Shown here: in pieces, positions 1-8,980 of the stretch
How the letters are laid out: every line of letters begins with the position of its first letter
Position numbering within the stretch: the stretch's first letter is position 1
Source of the DNA: Leucosporidium creatinivorum
Taxonomy: Eukaryota > Basidiomycota > Microbotryomycetes > Leucosporidiales > Leucosporidiaceae
Assembly: GCA_001600635.1 (NCBI GenBank)
Contig: BCKL01000004.1
Coordinates: forward strand, 954,904-1,018,903
Direction: 5' to 3'
DNA length: 64,000 bases
Notes under the pieces: generated by a model
Database searches by the model: none
Told to the model about the DNA's origin: nothing
Seen by the model: the letters and a program-made list of their open reading frames with translations, nothing else
Made by a program: the position numbers and the translations under genes

Positions 1-555
1 GCTCGGTCTTGAGCAGAGCGTTGAACGTCTTCTGCGCGTCGTCTGTACGGTGTGCAGGTGGGGAGTGAGCTGCTGCACACGTCTAGCTGCCAAAGCCACG
101 GTAACGCACCCTGCTGAGCCTCGTTGTCCGGGCCAGTAGCTCGTCCTTTGCCTTTGAATGGGCTTGTCGAGCTATCTGGGATGAGTTGAAAGCTCGTCTG
201 CAGATCCAGCCCGTCGCGATTAGGAATGAAGCTGCAGGAGAACCGCGAGCGGCGTCAGCTCGAGCGATCTGCCGAGTCCGGCTCCTCGCAGCTCGACTCA
301 CCGATCTCCATACACCTTGCGCTTGGTAGGAGAGCCTGGTACACTCGCTGCTGCTCCTCCCCTACTTCCGCTCCCACTCCCACTGCCGCTGGCGATTGGG
401 AAGGCGGCGTCGAGGGTCATCTTGAGCGTCGTCCTGGAGCTGGACGAGCTCGGCGCAAGGCTGGGCCGAGTCGGACTAGCGCCTGATGCTGGTACCGACA
501 TGCTCGACAGCGAGGAAGCGCTCTGCACCCTCCTGAAGAAGTCCGAGTCGGGCAT
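1..555 (-). CDS. CDH1: Cdh1/Fizzy-related APC/C activator, 5' part (cut by window edge)
   Basis: Co-activator of the anaphase-promoting complex that recruits substrates in late mitosis and G1; this role is known for the family. Three exons are visible: 555-302, 231-110 and 42-<1, with phases that join cleanly. The N-terminus is Ser/Pro-rich and has SPTKRKVYGDR at the end of exon 1. Exon 2 opens with FIPNRDGLDLQTSFQL, so the splice rebuilds the C-box (GDRFIPNR) that binds the APC/C. Exon 3 reads TFNALLKTE, matching the conserved segment before the WD40 propeller. The 'YGDRFIP.RDG.DLQ' form fits Cdh1 better than Cdc20. The WD40 repeats and C-terminal IR tail lie outside the window. The start at 555 is the first in-frame ATG of a plausible N-terminus; an upstream start was not excluded. 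Confidence 0.88.
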
Positions 556-990
556 TCGTTCTGTTTCGAGAGTGTGTGCGAGCTGGCTGAGCTGTATGGG
601 AGTGCAGAGGTTGCCAGTGAGGAATAGCAGCTGCTGGTATGTCGTATATCGTTACTGCTGCTGGGAAATCTGAGCAAAGGCCAGCCTGAAGGCCGAGAGA
701 GTCGAGGCGGCGGCGAGTTGAACGAAGCGGAGAGGGCGAAGAGAGAGGGAAGAGGAGAGCGGTACTGTAGGGTGTTACTCTGCTCCGGGAGAATAAAGCG
801 GGCCTTCCGCCTGTACTACGATACAACGGCTAGGGAGAGAGAATTGGCAAGAGCGAGACCCTTGAGAGCTGCTCAGCTCTCAGCGCCCTTCTCGAAGTCC
901 GAGCTCGAGTCCGCTGCTTACCTTCCTGCCTCGTCTTGCTATCAGTCTTCATTCGACTTCAATACAGCTGCTGCTGCTCTGCTGTAGAGC
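556..990. promoter_or_regulatory. Divergent intergenic region between CDH1 and the spermidine-synthase-like gene
   Basis: These 435 bp separate two divergently read genes and must hold both 5' leaders. The part just before 991 is pyrimidine- and CTG-rich. No TATA box or other specific site could be assigned. Confidence 0.4.
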
Positions 991-3103
991 ATGGCCAAGC
1001 ACAAGCCAGCAGCAATCCCTACGCCGGACGCTCCCTCCTCCGCTCGTTCCTCTCAAAGCTCAGCTCTTTCGACCATCGTCGCGCTCGCTCTCGTCGCTAA
1101 GCTCAGTCAGCTACAAGCGGAACTACTGCGCCCTCTCTTTCCCAGCAGCGACTCGCTCGTCACTTCGACGGTCTTCCCACTCCTCGCCCTTCCTTTCGCC
1201 TCTCTCCTCCGCCTCTGCATCCCAAAAATTGGTCGCACTGGATGGCCAAATTGCTGGACGCTGTTAGGGCTGAGCTTCCTCCTCTCCGACGAGGTCCTAC
1301 GATGCAGTGCCGTTTCATTCATGCAGCTCGGCGCCGACCGAGGGCGTTGGACAGCTGCTCTGGTGCTGAGGGGACCTACGCTGGCTGTTACAGCAGCTTG
1401 GATGGCGAGTGATTGCTGGACGAATAGCGTGAGTTGTCTCGTCTGGAGCGACGAGCGTCAAACTGACCCCTTCATTAGCTGCAGCCTTCAACGGGCATAA
1501 TGCCAGCAAGTCTGAGTCTCGCCCAGCTGGCTCTCCTCCTACTGGCCCACTTCCAGCCTGCAAGATTTTCAGAGCTACCTACTAGCCTCTGGGTGAGCTC
1601 GCCTCTTGTACCCCGCCCTCATGGCTCGCCGCTCACCCGTCTCTCTCCACAGCTTCAGCTCGGCGGGCTTACTCTCATCCTCGGTGCGGCCTTGAGCCAC
1701 TCGGACAGCTCTCAAAAGTCTCGGCACTGCGATTCAACCACGACTCTCCCTCGCCACGCCCTCGTCTCCCTCATCCTCGCCTTCTCGACCGCCAGCATCT
1801 TCGCCTCCCTCTCCCCGTCCTCCGTCTCTCGACCCTACCTCTTCGGCCATCGCTCCTCCTCCGTGAGCCAGCTTCTCGCCTCGAGAAGAGGTCCAACTGG
1901 TCAGATCGTCGTCGGAGAGCACGAGTCGCGAGGGATGCGATTCCGCTACCTTCGAGCCGACCACTCGTTGCTCGGCGGGCTGTGGGTTGGGCCGGCTGAG
2001 GATGCGGTGCTATCGGGCTCGGGAGGTTCGAGCATGGATGAGGAGGAAGTGCACACTCGGGGGCTCGAGACGGCGGAGAGCATCTACGTGAGTCAGCGGT
2101 GGAGAGGAGAATGCGCCGACTCTGACCTCTCGCTCGCTTCGCAGTCGACGTTCATCTTGCAAGAAGTGGTGCGCCTCGCAGATCCTACCAGTCAGGTCGC
2201 AAGTCCAGGACAGAAGACTGCACTCATTATGTGAGTACGAAGCTATGCCTCTCCACCGATACGAAGCTGACCCTTTCTTGCTTTCGCAGCGGGCTCGGCG
2301 CTGGCCTCGCCGCACGCGCTCTTCATCAACACGAAGTCGAGGTCACTATCGTCGAGATTGACCCGATTGTCTACGACTTTGCTCGTCGATACTTTGCGGT
2401 GCCAGAGCCGACAGGAGCGTTTCTCGAGGATGCCCGATCCTTTTTGCACCGAGAAACGGACAAGGCGAGCTTTAACGCGGACCAAGCGAGCTCGACAGCT
2501 TGCTGACACTGCCTTGGATTGTCAGAAATACGACTACATCATCCATGACGTAGTGAGCCGTCTTGTCGATACCCTTCCGTTGGTGACGAGTCCGACGCTG
2601 ACTCTCTGCTCCTCCCCTGCTCACAGTTCACTGGAGGATCCGTGCCGGCCTCACTTTTCACCATGGAGTGCTTCTCAGACATCTCTCGTGTTCTCACTCC
2701 CACCGGCATCGTCGCAATCAACTTTGCCGGCAACATCAGCTCGGTCGCCTCTCAACTCGTCTTCTCCACGATCCTCTCCTCCTTCCACCACTGCCGCGCC
2801 TTCGAGGACGGCGCCCACGCCACCGACTACCAGAACCTAGTCTTCTTCTGCTCGCGCTCATCTCCCGTCGTCTTCCGAAAGCCCGTCCCCTCCGACTACC
2901 TCCCCTTCCCATCCCCGCTCATGCGCGAAAAGGTGCTCGGCGAGTTCGAGAAGGCCGAGATGGATCTCAGTGGGATGCGGTTAGGCAGGGTGGTGAGAGA
3001 TGGACGTGAAAAGGAGCTGGAGGAGGCGCAGAGAGCGGGAGTGAAGCAGCATTGGGAGCTGATGAACGGGGTGCTCCCGCTCGAGACCTGGGCTATGTAT
3101 TGA
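991..3103 (+). CDS. Membrane-anchored spermidine synthase-like protein
   Basis: Exons 991-1428, 1479-1592, 1653-2087, 2145-2230, 2290-2464, 2526-2552 and 2627-3103 give 583 aa. The N-terminal ~250 residues hold about six hydrophobic stretches (for example TVFPLLALPFASLLRLC and LGGLTLILGAAL), suggesting a multi-pass membrane domain. The C-terminal half is a spermine/spermidine-synthase Rossmann fold: IGLGAGLAARAL is the nucleotide-binding glycine loop, VTIVEIDPIVYDFARRYF follows, and YDYIIHDVFTGGSVP carries the catalytic-type Asp. This architecture occurs in fungal 'spermine/spermidine synthase family' proteins whose substrate is unsettled, so polyamine synthesis should not be assumed. The intron at 2465-2525 appears to use a GC donor (AAG|GCGAGC). 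A second GC donor further downstream is also in frame and would add seven residues. Confidence 0.85.
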
Positions 3104-3571
3104 GGTGCAATGATTCGGCGGGTCCGCTTATCTCATTTTGAGTTCTGCACATTGTGACCCCCTCTGCACAAGGCTCTGCTTTCGACTCAAAAGCGCGCCG
3201 ACCTCATCGCCGAGAGCGCCGCCGAATGAGGAGTAGCGACGAATCAGCCAGAGTGGATGTAGGGAGAGAGCAAGTGCTGCAAGTGAGTCTCAGAAACTTG
3301 GTTCGCTCCATAATCCAGAGCTCTGTCGAAGAAGCTCTTGCGCTCGTCTGCTAAAAGCTCGCTCGGCGAACGGCCTCGTTCGCTCGGCGCCTCATCCATG
3401 TCACTGAGCAAACTTCTTGTGGTTTGGATTTCGGTCGGGTGAGTACTAATGTTGTTTCTATCGCGAGCGAGGCTCCAATAGCAAGCTTGTGGAAGATAAG
3501 AGGTGTGAAAGAGAGTGGGGGAACCTCGGAGACGGGGATCGCCGAGGTGGGATCTTGAGCGTACCAAATGC
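3104..3571. other. Intergenic region between convergent genes
   Basis: This 468 bp spacer lies between the 3' ends of the synthase-like gene and the metalloprotease gene. A minus-strand open frame crosses it (3567-3244), but it overlaps the protease 3' end and matches nothing I recognise. It is treated as non-coding. Confidence 0.4.
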
Positions 3572-5220
3572 TCAGAGGCCGCGATACTGGCTGAAGGCAG
3601 CCACCTGCGTTGATTGAGATGTAGAAAGCTATGTCAGGGCTCTGTAGACGATCTGGACGCGAGGAAAGGGTGGAAACGAAAGCGAGCTCGGCTTACCATT
3701 CGCGTAGCTTGCCCAGAGGTGAATTGGTTCTTGCAGGCATCGTTCGTGTAATCCATATTGTTATTGACGGGATCAACTCCACCTCCAGAGCACGTATCGC
3801 GACCAGTAGGGCATCCAGAAGCAGCAGAAGCCTCGGGAGGCGTGTCGTCCACGCCATCTCCGGTGCCAGTGCAGCCGCCCTGGGGGGAGCGATGTCTCGT
3901 CAGCTTCCTATTTGACGACACATACGCTACATGTCGGAGCGAGACCGCTCGGAGCGGCGAGGAAGAAGGAGAGGGCGGAAAGAGCGAAAGACGAAGGGGT
4001 GGGGACAAGAGGCGAGGGCTGAGAGGGCAACGAAGGCTCAAACTCACCTGGAAGGTGTGGTAGAGTCCGAGCCAGTGTCCGACCTATGGAACGGGACAAG
4101 CGAGGTCAGCTACGAGCTCTCTATAGCGTAGGTAGGGCCAAAGAGCGTCGACCGTCGAACGCCGAGACCAAAGACCTCACCTCATGGATCGCTGCGAGCG
4201 AAGCAAGGTTCAGCCAGGGCACTTAAAGGTGGCTCAAACCAGCTTACTAGTCTTTCCCTGGTTGTAGCCGGAGATAGAGCCGCCGGGAACAGTTTGATAC
4301 TGCGACCCAGGGAAGGTTAGCTCCGGCTTCGTACAGAGAGAAGCCGACGACGTACGAGGAAGACAACACCGTCATCCTTAGGGTTTCCAGAGTAGGACCA
4401 GGGGAAGGTAGCATAGCCGAGGAGACCTGAGGGGTTCACGCTTTTGAAGCCTGCGCCGAGCAGCCAATAGTCAGCTCCGAGCGGGAAGGAAGAAGCTGGC
4501 GAGGGCAAGGCGAGGGATGAGACATACCCACGGAGTAGAGGTTGAGGTCGGCGGCACCTCCCTTGCGAAGGGCAGTCTTCATGGCGGTCTGGTAAGAAGT
4601 GTCGGGTCCGGCGTAATTGAACCAGTTGGCATTGGTGGTGTAGTCGGTCGCAGCAAGAACGAACTGGAAGCCGTAGGCGGCGAATTGCGAGTTGAGAGCG
4701 GAGATCTGGCCCGAGATTGCTGAAGCCGAAATGGATCCATCGGCGAGAGCTGCGAAGCAATGCATCAGCCGAAGTCTTTCGAGGTCAGGGTATCAGTCAA
4801 TGCTCACCAGTACTAGCACGGATGACATGGAAGTCTATGGAGTTGAATCTCCGTCAGCTCGAGGAGAAGAAGCGATCGCCGAAAGTGGGAGGACTCACAG
4901 ACTTTGACGGTCTTCGTGGCCACAAGGGCAGTGACGGGTGCGCGATTGCTGTCGCTGACCATCAAAGTAGCAACCTTCGCCGCCAAGTCAGCGACCAGCG
5001 GAGCCCTGTGTTGAACGAAGCGTCAGCGAGCCGGTCACTGGCGATCGCCGAGCTTGAGCTGCACTTACATAACTCTCTCCGCAGCCGTGTCCACCACTTC
5101 GGGGGTTCCACAATGGCGAGTGTCGGAGGCGAGTGTCACCTCTGGTCCACCAGTGTTGGGAGCGGCGAGGGCTGTCGCGAGAAGCGAGGAGAGGGCGAAG
5201 AGCTTGGCGGCGAAGTGCAT
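3572..5220 (-). CDS. Secreted M43 (pappalysin-like) zinc metalloprotease, MEP1 type
   Basis: Ten exons (5220-5069, 5005-4899, 4834-4808, 4749-4528, 4450-4356, 4299-4248, 4191-4181, 4083-4048, 3879-3697, 3604-3572) give 305 aa. The N-terminus is a signal peptide (MHFAAKLFALSSLLATALAA), so export is expected. The middle follows the fungal extracellular metalloprotease pattern (VYFHVIRAST, NPSGLLGYATFPWSY, DDGVV, YNQGKT). The zinc site is HEVGHWLGLYHTF, i.e. HExxHxxGxxH, complete only after splicing: HE sits at the end of an 11-nt exon and VGHWLGLYHTF fills a 36-nt exon. The following exon has the cysteine-rich DDTP block and the Met-turn-like NNNMDY. Members of this family degrade external protein and sometimes act on hosts; the target here is unknown. 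Assignment to M43 is firm; the exact substrate is not. Confidence 0.92.
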
Positions 5221-6043
5221 CGTCGAGAGGGAGGCGGCCGATTGGCTGTGAAGAAAGAGAAGAAGAAGGGCGACTCGCTCTTTTTCTATACCTCCTCCTC
5301 CGAACCTTCTCGCACCATCACGCGGTCGAGGAAAGCTGCTAAGCAGGAGCGGGGCTACTGGCCGCGAGGTTCCCTCTTAGGCGTTAGTGCAGAGTATTGT
5401 GAGTCCCGTCAAAACTAAAGCCGAGACTGTGCGAGAACCGCATGCAATGACTTGTGAGCACGGTCTGTATGGCCAAGAGATTGTCAAGCGCAGAGGGGCA
5501 GCAGCGAGGGTTGGAGACGGCAGAGCGCGGGCAAACGGACGCCATGCTTCTCCAGCGAGCCGTCGCTGAAGCTGCACTAGTCAGGTATAACCTTATGAGC
5601 GCTCATGGAGAACGCGGCGGAAAACAAGAAGCACGGAGACTTTCTGGACCGCCGTCAGAGATGAGCGCCGAGGCCGAACTTGAAGTGCAGCGCAGGGACA
5701 AGGGTTTGTGCAGGTGTATGATCAGAGCGGTTGCCTCAGCAGGATGAAGTACAGCGGCACACAAATCATCGCCCTCTCCTCCTGCTCGACTCGCTTTACC
5801 AGAACGTCTGCGATCTCGGCGCTCGGCGCTCGCTTGAGCCATGTCCTGAGCCGAAGCGTGCCAGTTGCTCCGAGACTCGGACGAGGGTGCCGATTAAATT
5901 CTGAGCGTATCTATGAACGAATGTCGTATGAGTTGAATTCTGAGCGTATCTATGAACGAATGTCGTATTAGTTGAAACAGAGAGCCTCGCTGTCGATTGA
6001 TGCCTGGCCGAGCTGGACGACCTGCCCCAGTTGCAGACAATCC
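5221..6043. other. Intergenic region with a short tandem repeat
   Basis: The region separates the metalloprotease 5' end from the 3' end of the monooxygenase gene; both are on the minus strand. It should contain the protease promoter. Apart from the 39-bp repeat listed separately, no gene is supported. Scattered open frames lack family features. Confidence 0.4.
5894..5971. repeat. Two-copy 39-bp direct tandem repeat
   Basis: Unit one starts TTAAATTCTGAGCG at 5894. Unit two starts TTGAATTCTGAGCG at 5933. They differ at very few positions, near the start and at the end of the unit. The period is a multiple of three, so an open frame on the plus strand repeats a 13-residue block, but no gene is supported there. 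Confidence 0.9.
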
Positions 6044-7810
6044 CTACTCGGCTTTCCCACGCCTTGATAACCGAGCTCTAAGTTGCTCGCCTAGTCCTCT
6101 ATACGCGGTAGGGTCGACGGGAAGCAGCCACTCGCGCAGGTAGGCGTACCAGCCGAGCCTCAGGCCGAGGACGCCGAGCATGTCGTCGATGTTGGAGAGC
6201 GAGAAGGGGACGAGGTTGGTTCCGTGAGCGTGCTTCCCCTTCGAGCGTTGATCCATCCATGCGAGAGTGTCTTTCGCTCCAGCAAGCTGCTGCTCAGCGA
6301 GTGGGAGGGCGAGATCTGGATGAAAGGCCGTCAGCGCGTGCCGGCAGCTTCCAGAGCGAGAACGGGCTCACCTCCAGCTAGGTGGCTAGCAATCCAGAGA
6401 GAAGTGATCTCGGCGGTGAGAGGGCAGAAGAGGGAAGAGTTGAAGCCGTTGAAAGTGAGATTGGCGACGAAGGGAGGGAGGATGTGCCGGTAGAGGAGCC
6501 AGTTGCCCTCGCTGTCGGTCATGCGATGGTAGACCTCGCGAGGAAGGAAGTCGACCACCTGCTCCCATCCTGTACCGCACACGACGACGTCTGCATCGAC
6601 TTGCTGCCCAGTCGAGAGGATCGCCGAGCGCGTCGAGAGTGAATGAATCGAGGCATCTCGAATGACCACGATCCGACCAGCACCGACGTCCTCGTAGAAG
6701 CGCGGCGTGACGAGACTGACGGTGCTAGTCGCGATGTCGCTGTAGGGACCGGGAGGGAGGAGCGAGAGGGAGTCGAGCGAGTATTGGTAGCGAGTGGCCC
6801 ATTCGAGGGACTTGAAGGCGAAGGTGCGAATCGGGGATCCGAACCGGCTCGAGAGAAGCGTTGCGCTTTCCAGGGTCGGATGTACTTGAACAGGGACTCG
6901 CCCTGAGGTAAGGCAATCAGCGACACGATCTCGCAGGAGAAGCTCCGCACAGCTCACGATGCGGTTGAGAAGAAGGTAGCTGTAGTGCAGCATCCCCAGG
7001 ACATGGGTAGGAAGCTTCCATATCAGGCGGCGGGCGACGACGGTGGTGGAAGCAGCTGTAGCGCTGACGGCTTGCGCAGCATCGCAGGCGCTCTTCCCAC
7101 TGCGAAACGAGACGGGTCAGCAGGAGCCAGCTTCCACCACAGCAGACGAGACTCACTACCCGACCACGAGAACATGCTTTCCTCTGACTTCCTCTGCGCT
7201 ATCAAGCTCAGAAGTGTGGCATAGCCGTCCTCCGCTTGCGACGAAGCTTTCGGCGCCGAGGAAGGTTGGGAGGAAGGGCTTGCTGAAGGCTCCGGAGCAG
7301 ATGCAGAGGTGGTCAAAGTGTTGGGAGCTTGGTAAGATGTCCGAGAAGCGACTCTGGAATGTCTGAAGACATCAATATCGACGTACAGAGCCCGATAGGC
7401 GTGCAAGACTTACCTCGATAAGCCAGCCGTCCTCGACCTGCTTGGCAGCAGTGACCTCGGTGCCGAGTCTGATCATCTCGCGCAGATCATGCTGCTCGAC
7501 ATAGCTCTCGAGGTAAGCTTGTACCTAGTGCAGAGAGACCAATCAGCTGCAGCTCGGACGTCCGACAGTCCTCTGGGCTCACCTGCTCGCCTGACGGGTG
7601 GTCGGGGTAGGAGGAAGGCATAGCGAGGGTGGAGAGGCAGTAGGTCTGCTTGCTGTTCTGAGTCTTGATGCCTGGGTACCGCCGAGTGGAGCTCCAAACT
7701 CCTCCCACCTCTTGCGCGAGCTCAAAGACCGTCACATCGTGGCCGACTTCGGTGAGGGTTTTGGCGGTAACGAGTCCAGAGAAGCCAGCGCCGACAATAC
7801 AGACCCGCAT
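6044..7810 (-). CDS. Flavin-binding (FMO-like) monooxygenase
   Basis: Exons 7810-7583, 7524-7414, 7353-7157, 7099-6372 and 6315-6044 give 511 aa. The N-terminus MRVCIVGAGFSGL is a GxGxxG FAD-binding fingerprint directly after the start. A second nucleotide-binding motif (VLVVGYGKSACDAA) appears once exons 3 and 4 are joined, as expected for NADPH. FLGAESFVASGGRLCHTSE resembles the FMO/Baeyer-Villiger fingerprint FxGxxxHxxx. ADVVVCGTGW is the usual ATG-like motif before the C-terminal region. Such enzymes oxygenate small N- or S-containing or carbonyl substrates with NADPH and O2; the substrate cannot be read from sequence. A GTGAGC at 6957 looks like a donor, but splicing there breaks the frame, so exon 4 is read through. 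Confidence 0.87.
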
Positions 7811-8980
7811 GATGAGCTGTGGGTCGAGGCGAAGCGAGACGAGGTGAGAGCAGGAGGGAAAGAAGCGCTCGAGCGACAGAGTTGAGGCTACTCGAAGATC
7901 ACCTTGGGCGTGATTCAACCGCTTCTAAGCACATACTAGAGCGGTGGAACGCACATTATACCGTTTGATTACACCCGGCTGGACTTTTTGAGAGAACGCC
8001 TCCTTTCCGTTCGGCGCTCAGGCGAGGGCGTGGTGTAGGCTCTCAAAGGTCGAAGTTGTAGCGTTGGTAGGTCAAGATGATCTGTTTGCACTACCCACGA
8101 GCATCTCAGCGTTTGTGGTCTAAGCGGCTGCTCCCCAGCACTCCCCAACTCGACTTCGCCGCCGAGCAGATCCTTTGAGACCCGTAAGAGGGCAGAGGCA
8201 AATGCCACCTGCAGAGAGGCCTGGGGGACGCTTCTTGTATCTATGTACCCCCATGAGCTACTGGAACTGGTGGGGGCGAACATTCGTCGCTGCACTCGCT
8301 GCAGACGTTGACAGAGCCGGCTCGGTCTCCTCAAGCTGCTTCGTTTCCGCGACGGCTGATGTCTCGCAACGTAGCGTCAATGCCTGCATAGAGGGGCTGT
8401 ACTTTTGCAGACAGCTGTACTGTCTGAACAGCGAGGAAGGGCTACATGGTACAAAGCTCTGCCCCTCTCCCTTCTTCGAGCCGCGGTTCGCCCTCTCGCT
8501 CGCTTCCTACTCACTTGTCAAATATCCGAACGGGTGTACAAGAGCTCGGCGACAGTCGACGAGAGGGCAAGATGAGCCAGATCGGCCGAACGCGCTCGGG
8601 CCTGGCGTCGACTCGGGCGTTGACACGGAGGCCTTGGGCGTTACAGGGCTTCGGAAGGGGTACAGAGTCGACGCTGGATGCAAGGTGAAACTCTCGGCCA
8701 GTGCTCAGCCTGCTGCAGGCTCTGCAGCGCCATCGCAGAGTCGGCCGAAGCCAAATTTGGACCGTTGCCTTCCCAGGTGAGGGGCAGCGGCAGCGGATCG
8801 CTGTCGGCTCACATGGCTTTGCCGGGAGAGTCGACGCCGGATGTGAGCCCCAGAGGCAAGGAAGTGAGGGTGTTGGGGACCCAAGTCTAACAGGCTGCAT
8901 CTCCGCTTCCGCTTCTCTTCCTCCTCGTTCTCTCCTCATCTCTCCAGGTTCTCCCCGGGACTAGCCGGCTTCTTCTCGCC
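7811..8980. promoter_or_regulatory. Divergent promoter region between monooxygenase and sugar transporter
   Basis: This 1.17-kb spacer is flanked by two genes read outward and must hold both promoters. It has open frames up to about 200 codons (8175-8780 plus), but these show no domain and no intron pattern like the neighbours. No specific binding site could be assigned. Confidence 0.35.

Noticed and set aside
3244-3567. A 107-codon minus-strand frame after the metalloprotease
   Set aside because: It overlaps the protease 3' end region, shows no similarity to anything known to me, and the protease already has a good terminal exon ending at 3572.
6905-6957. An intron with GTGAGC donor and CAG acceptor in the monooxygenase
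   Set aside because: Removing it shifts the frame away from the conserved downstream reading, while reading through keeps one open frame of family-like sequence.
8175-8780. A 201-codon plus-strand open frame between the monooxygenase and the transporter
   Set aside because: No domain, no intron pattern like the neighbours, and it lies in a divergent promoter region; long chance frames are common in GC-rich DNA.
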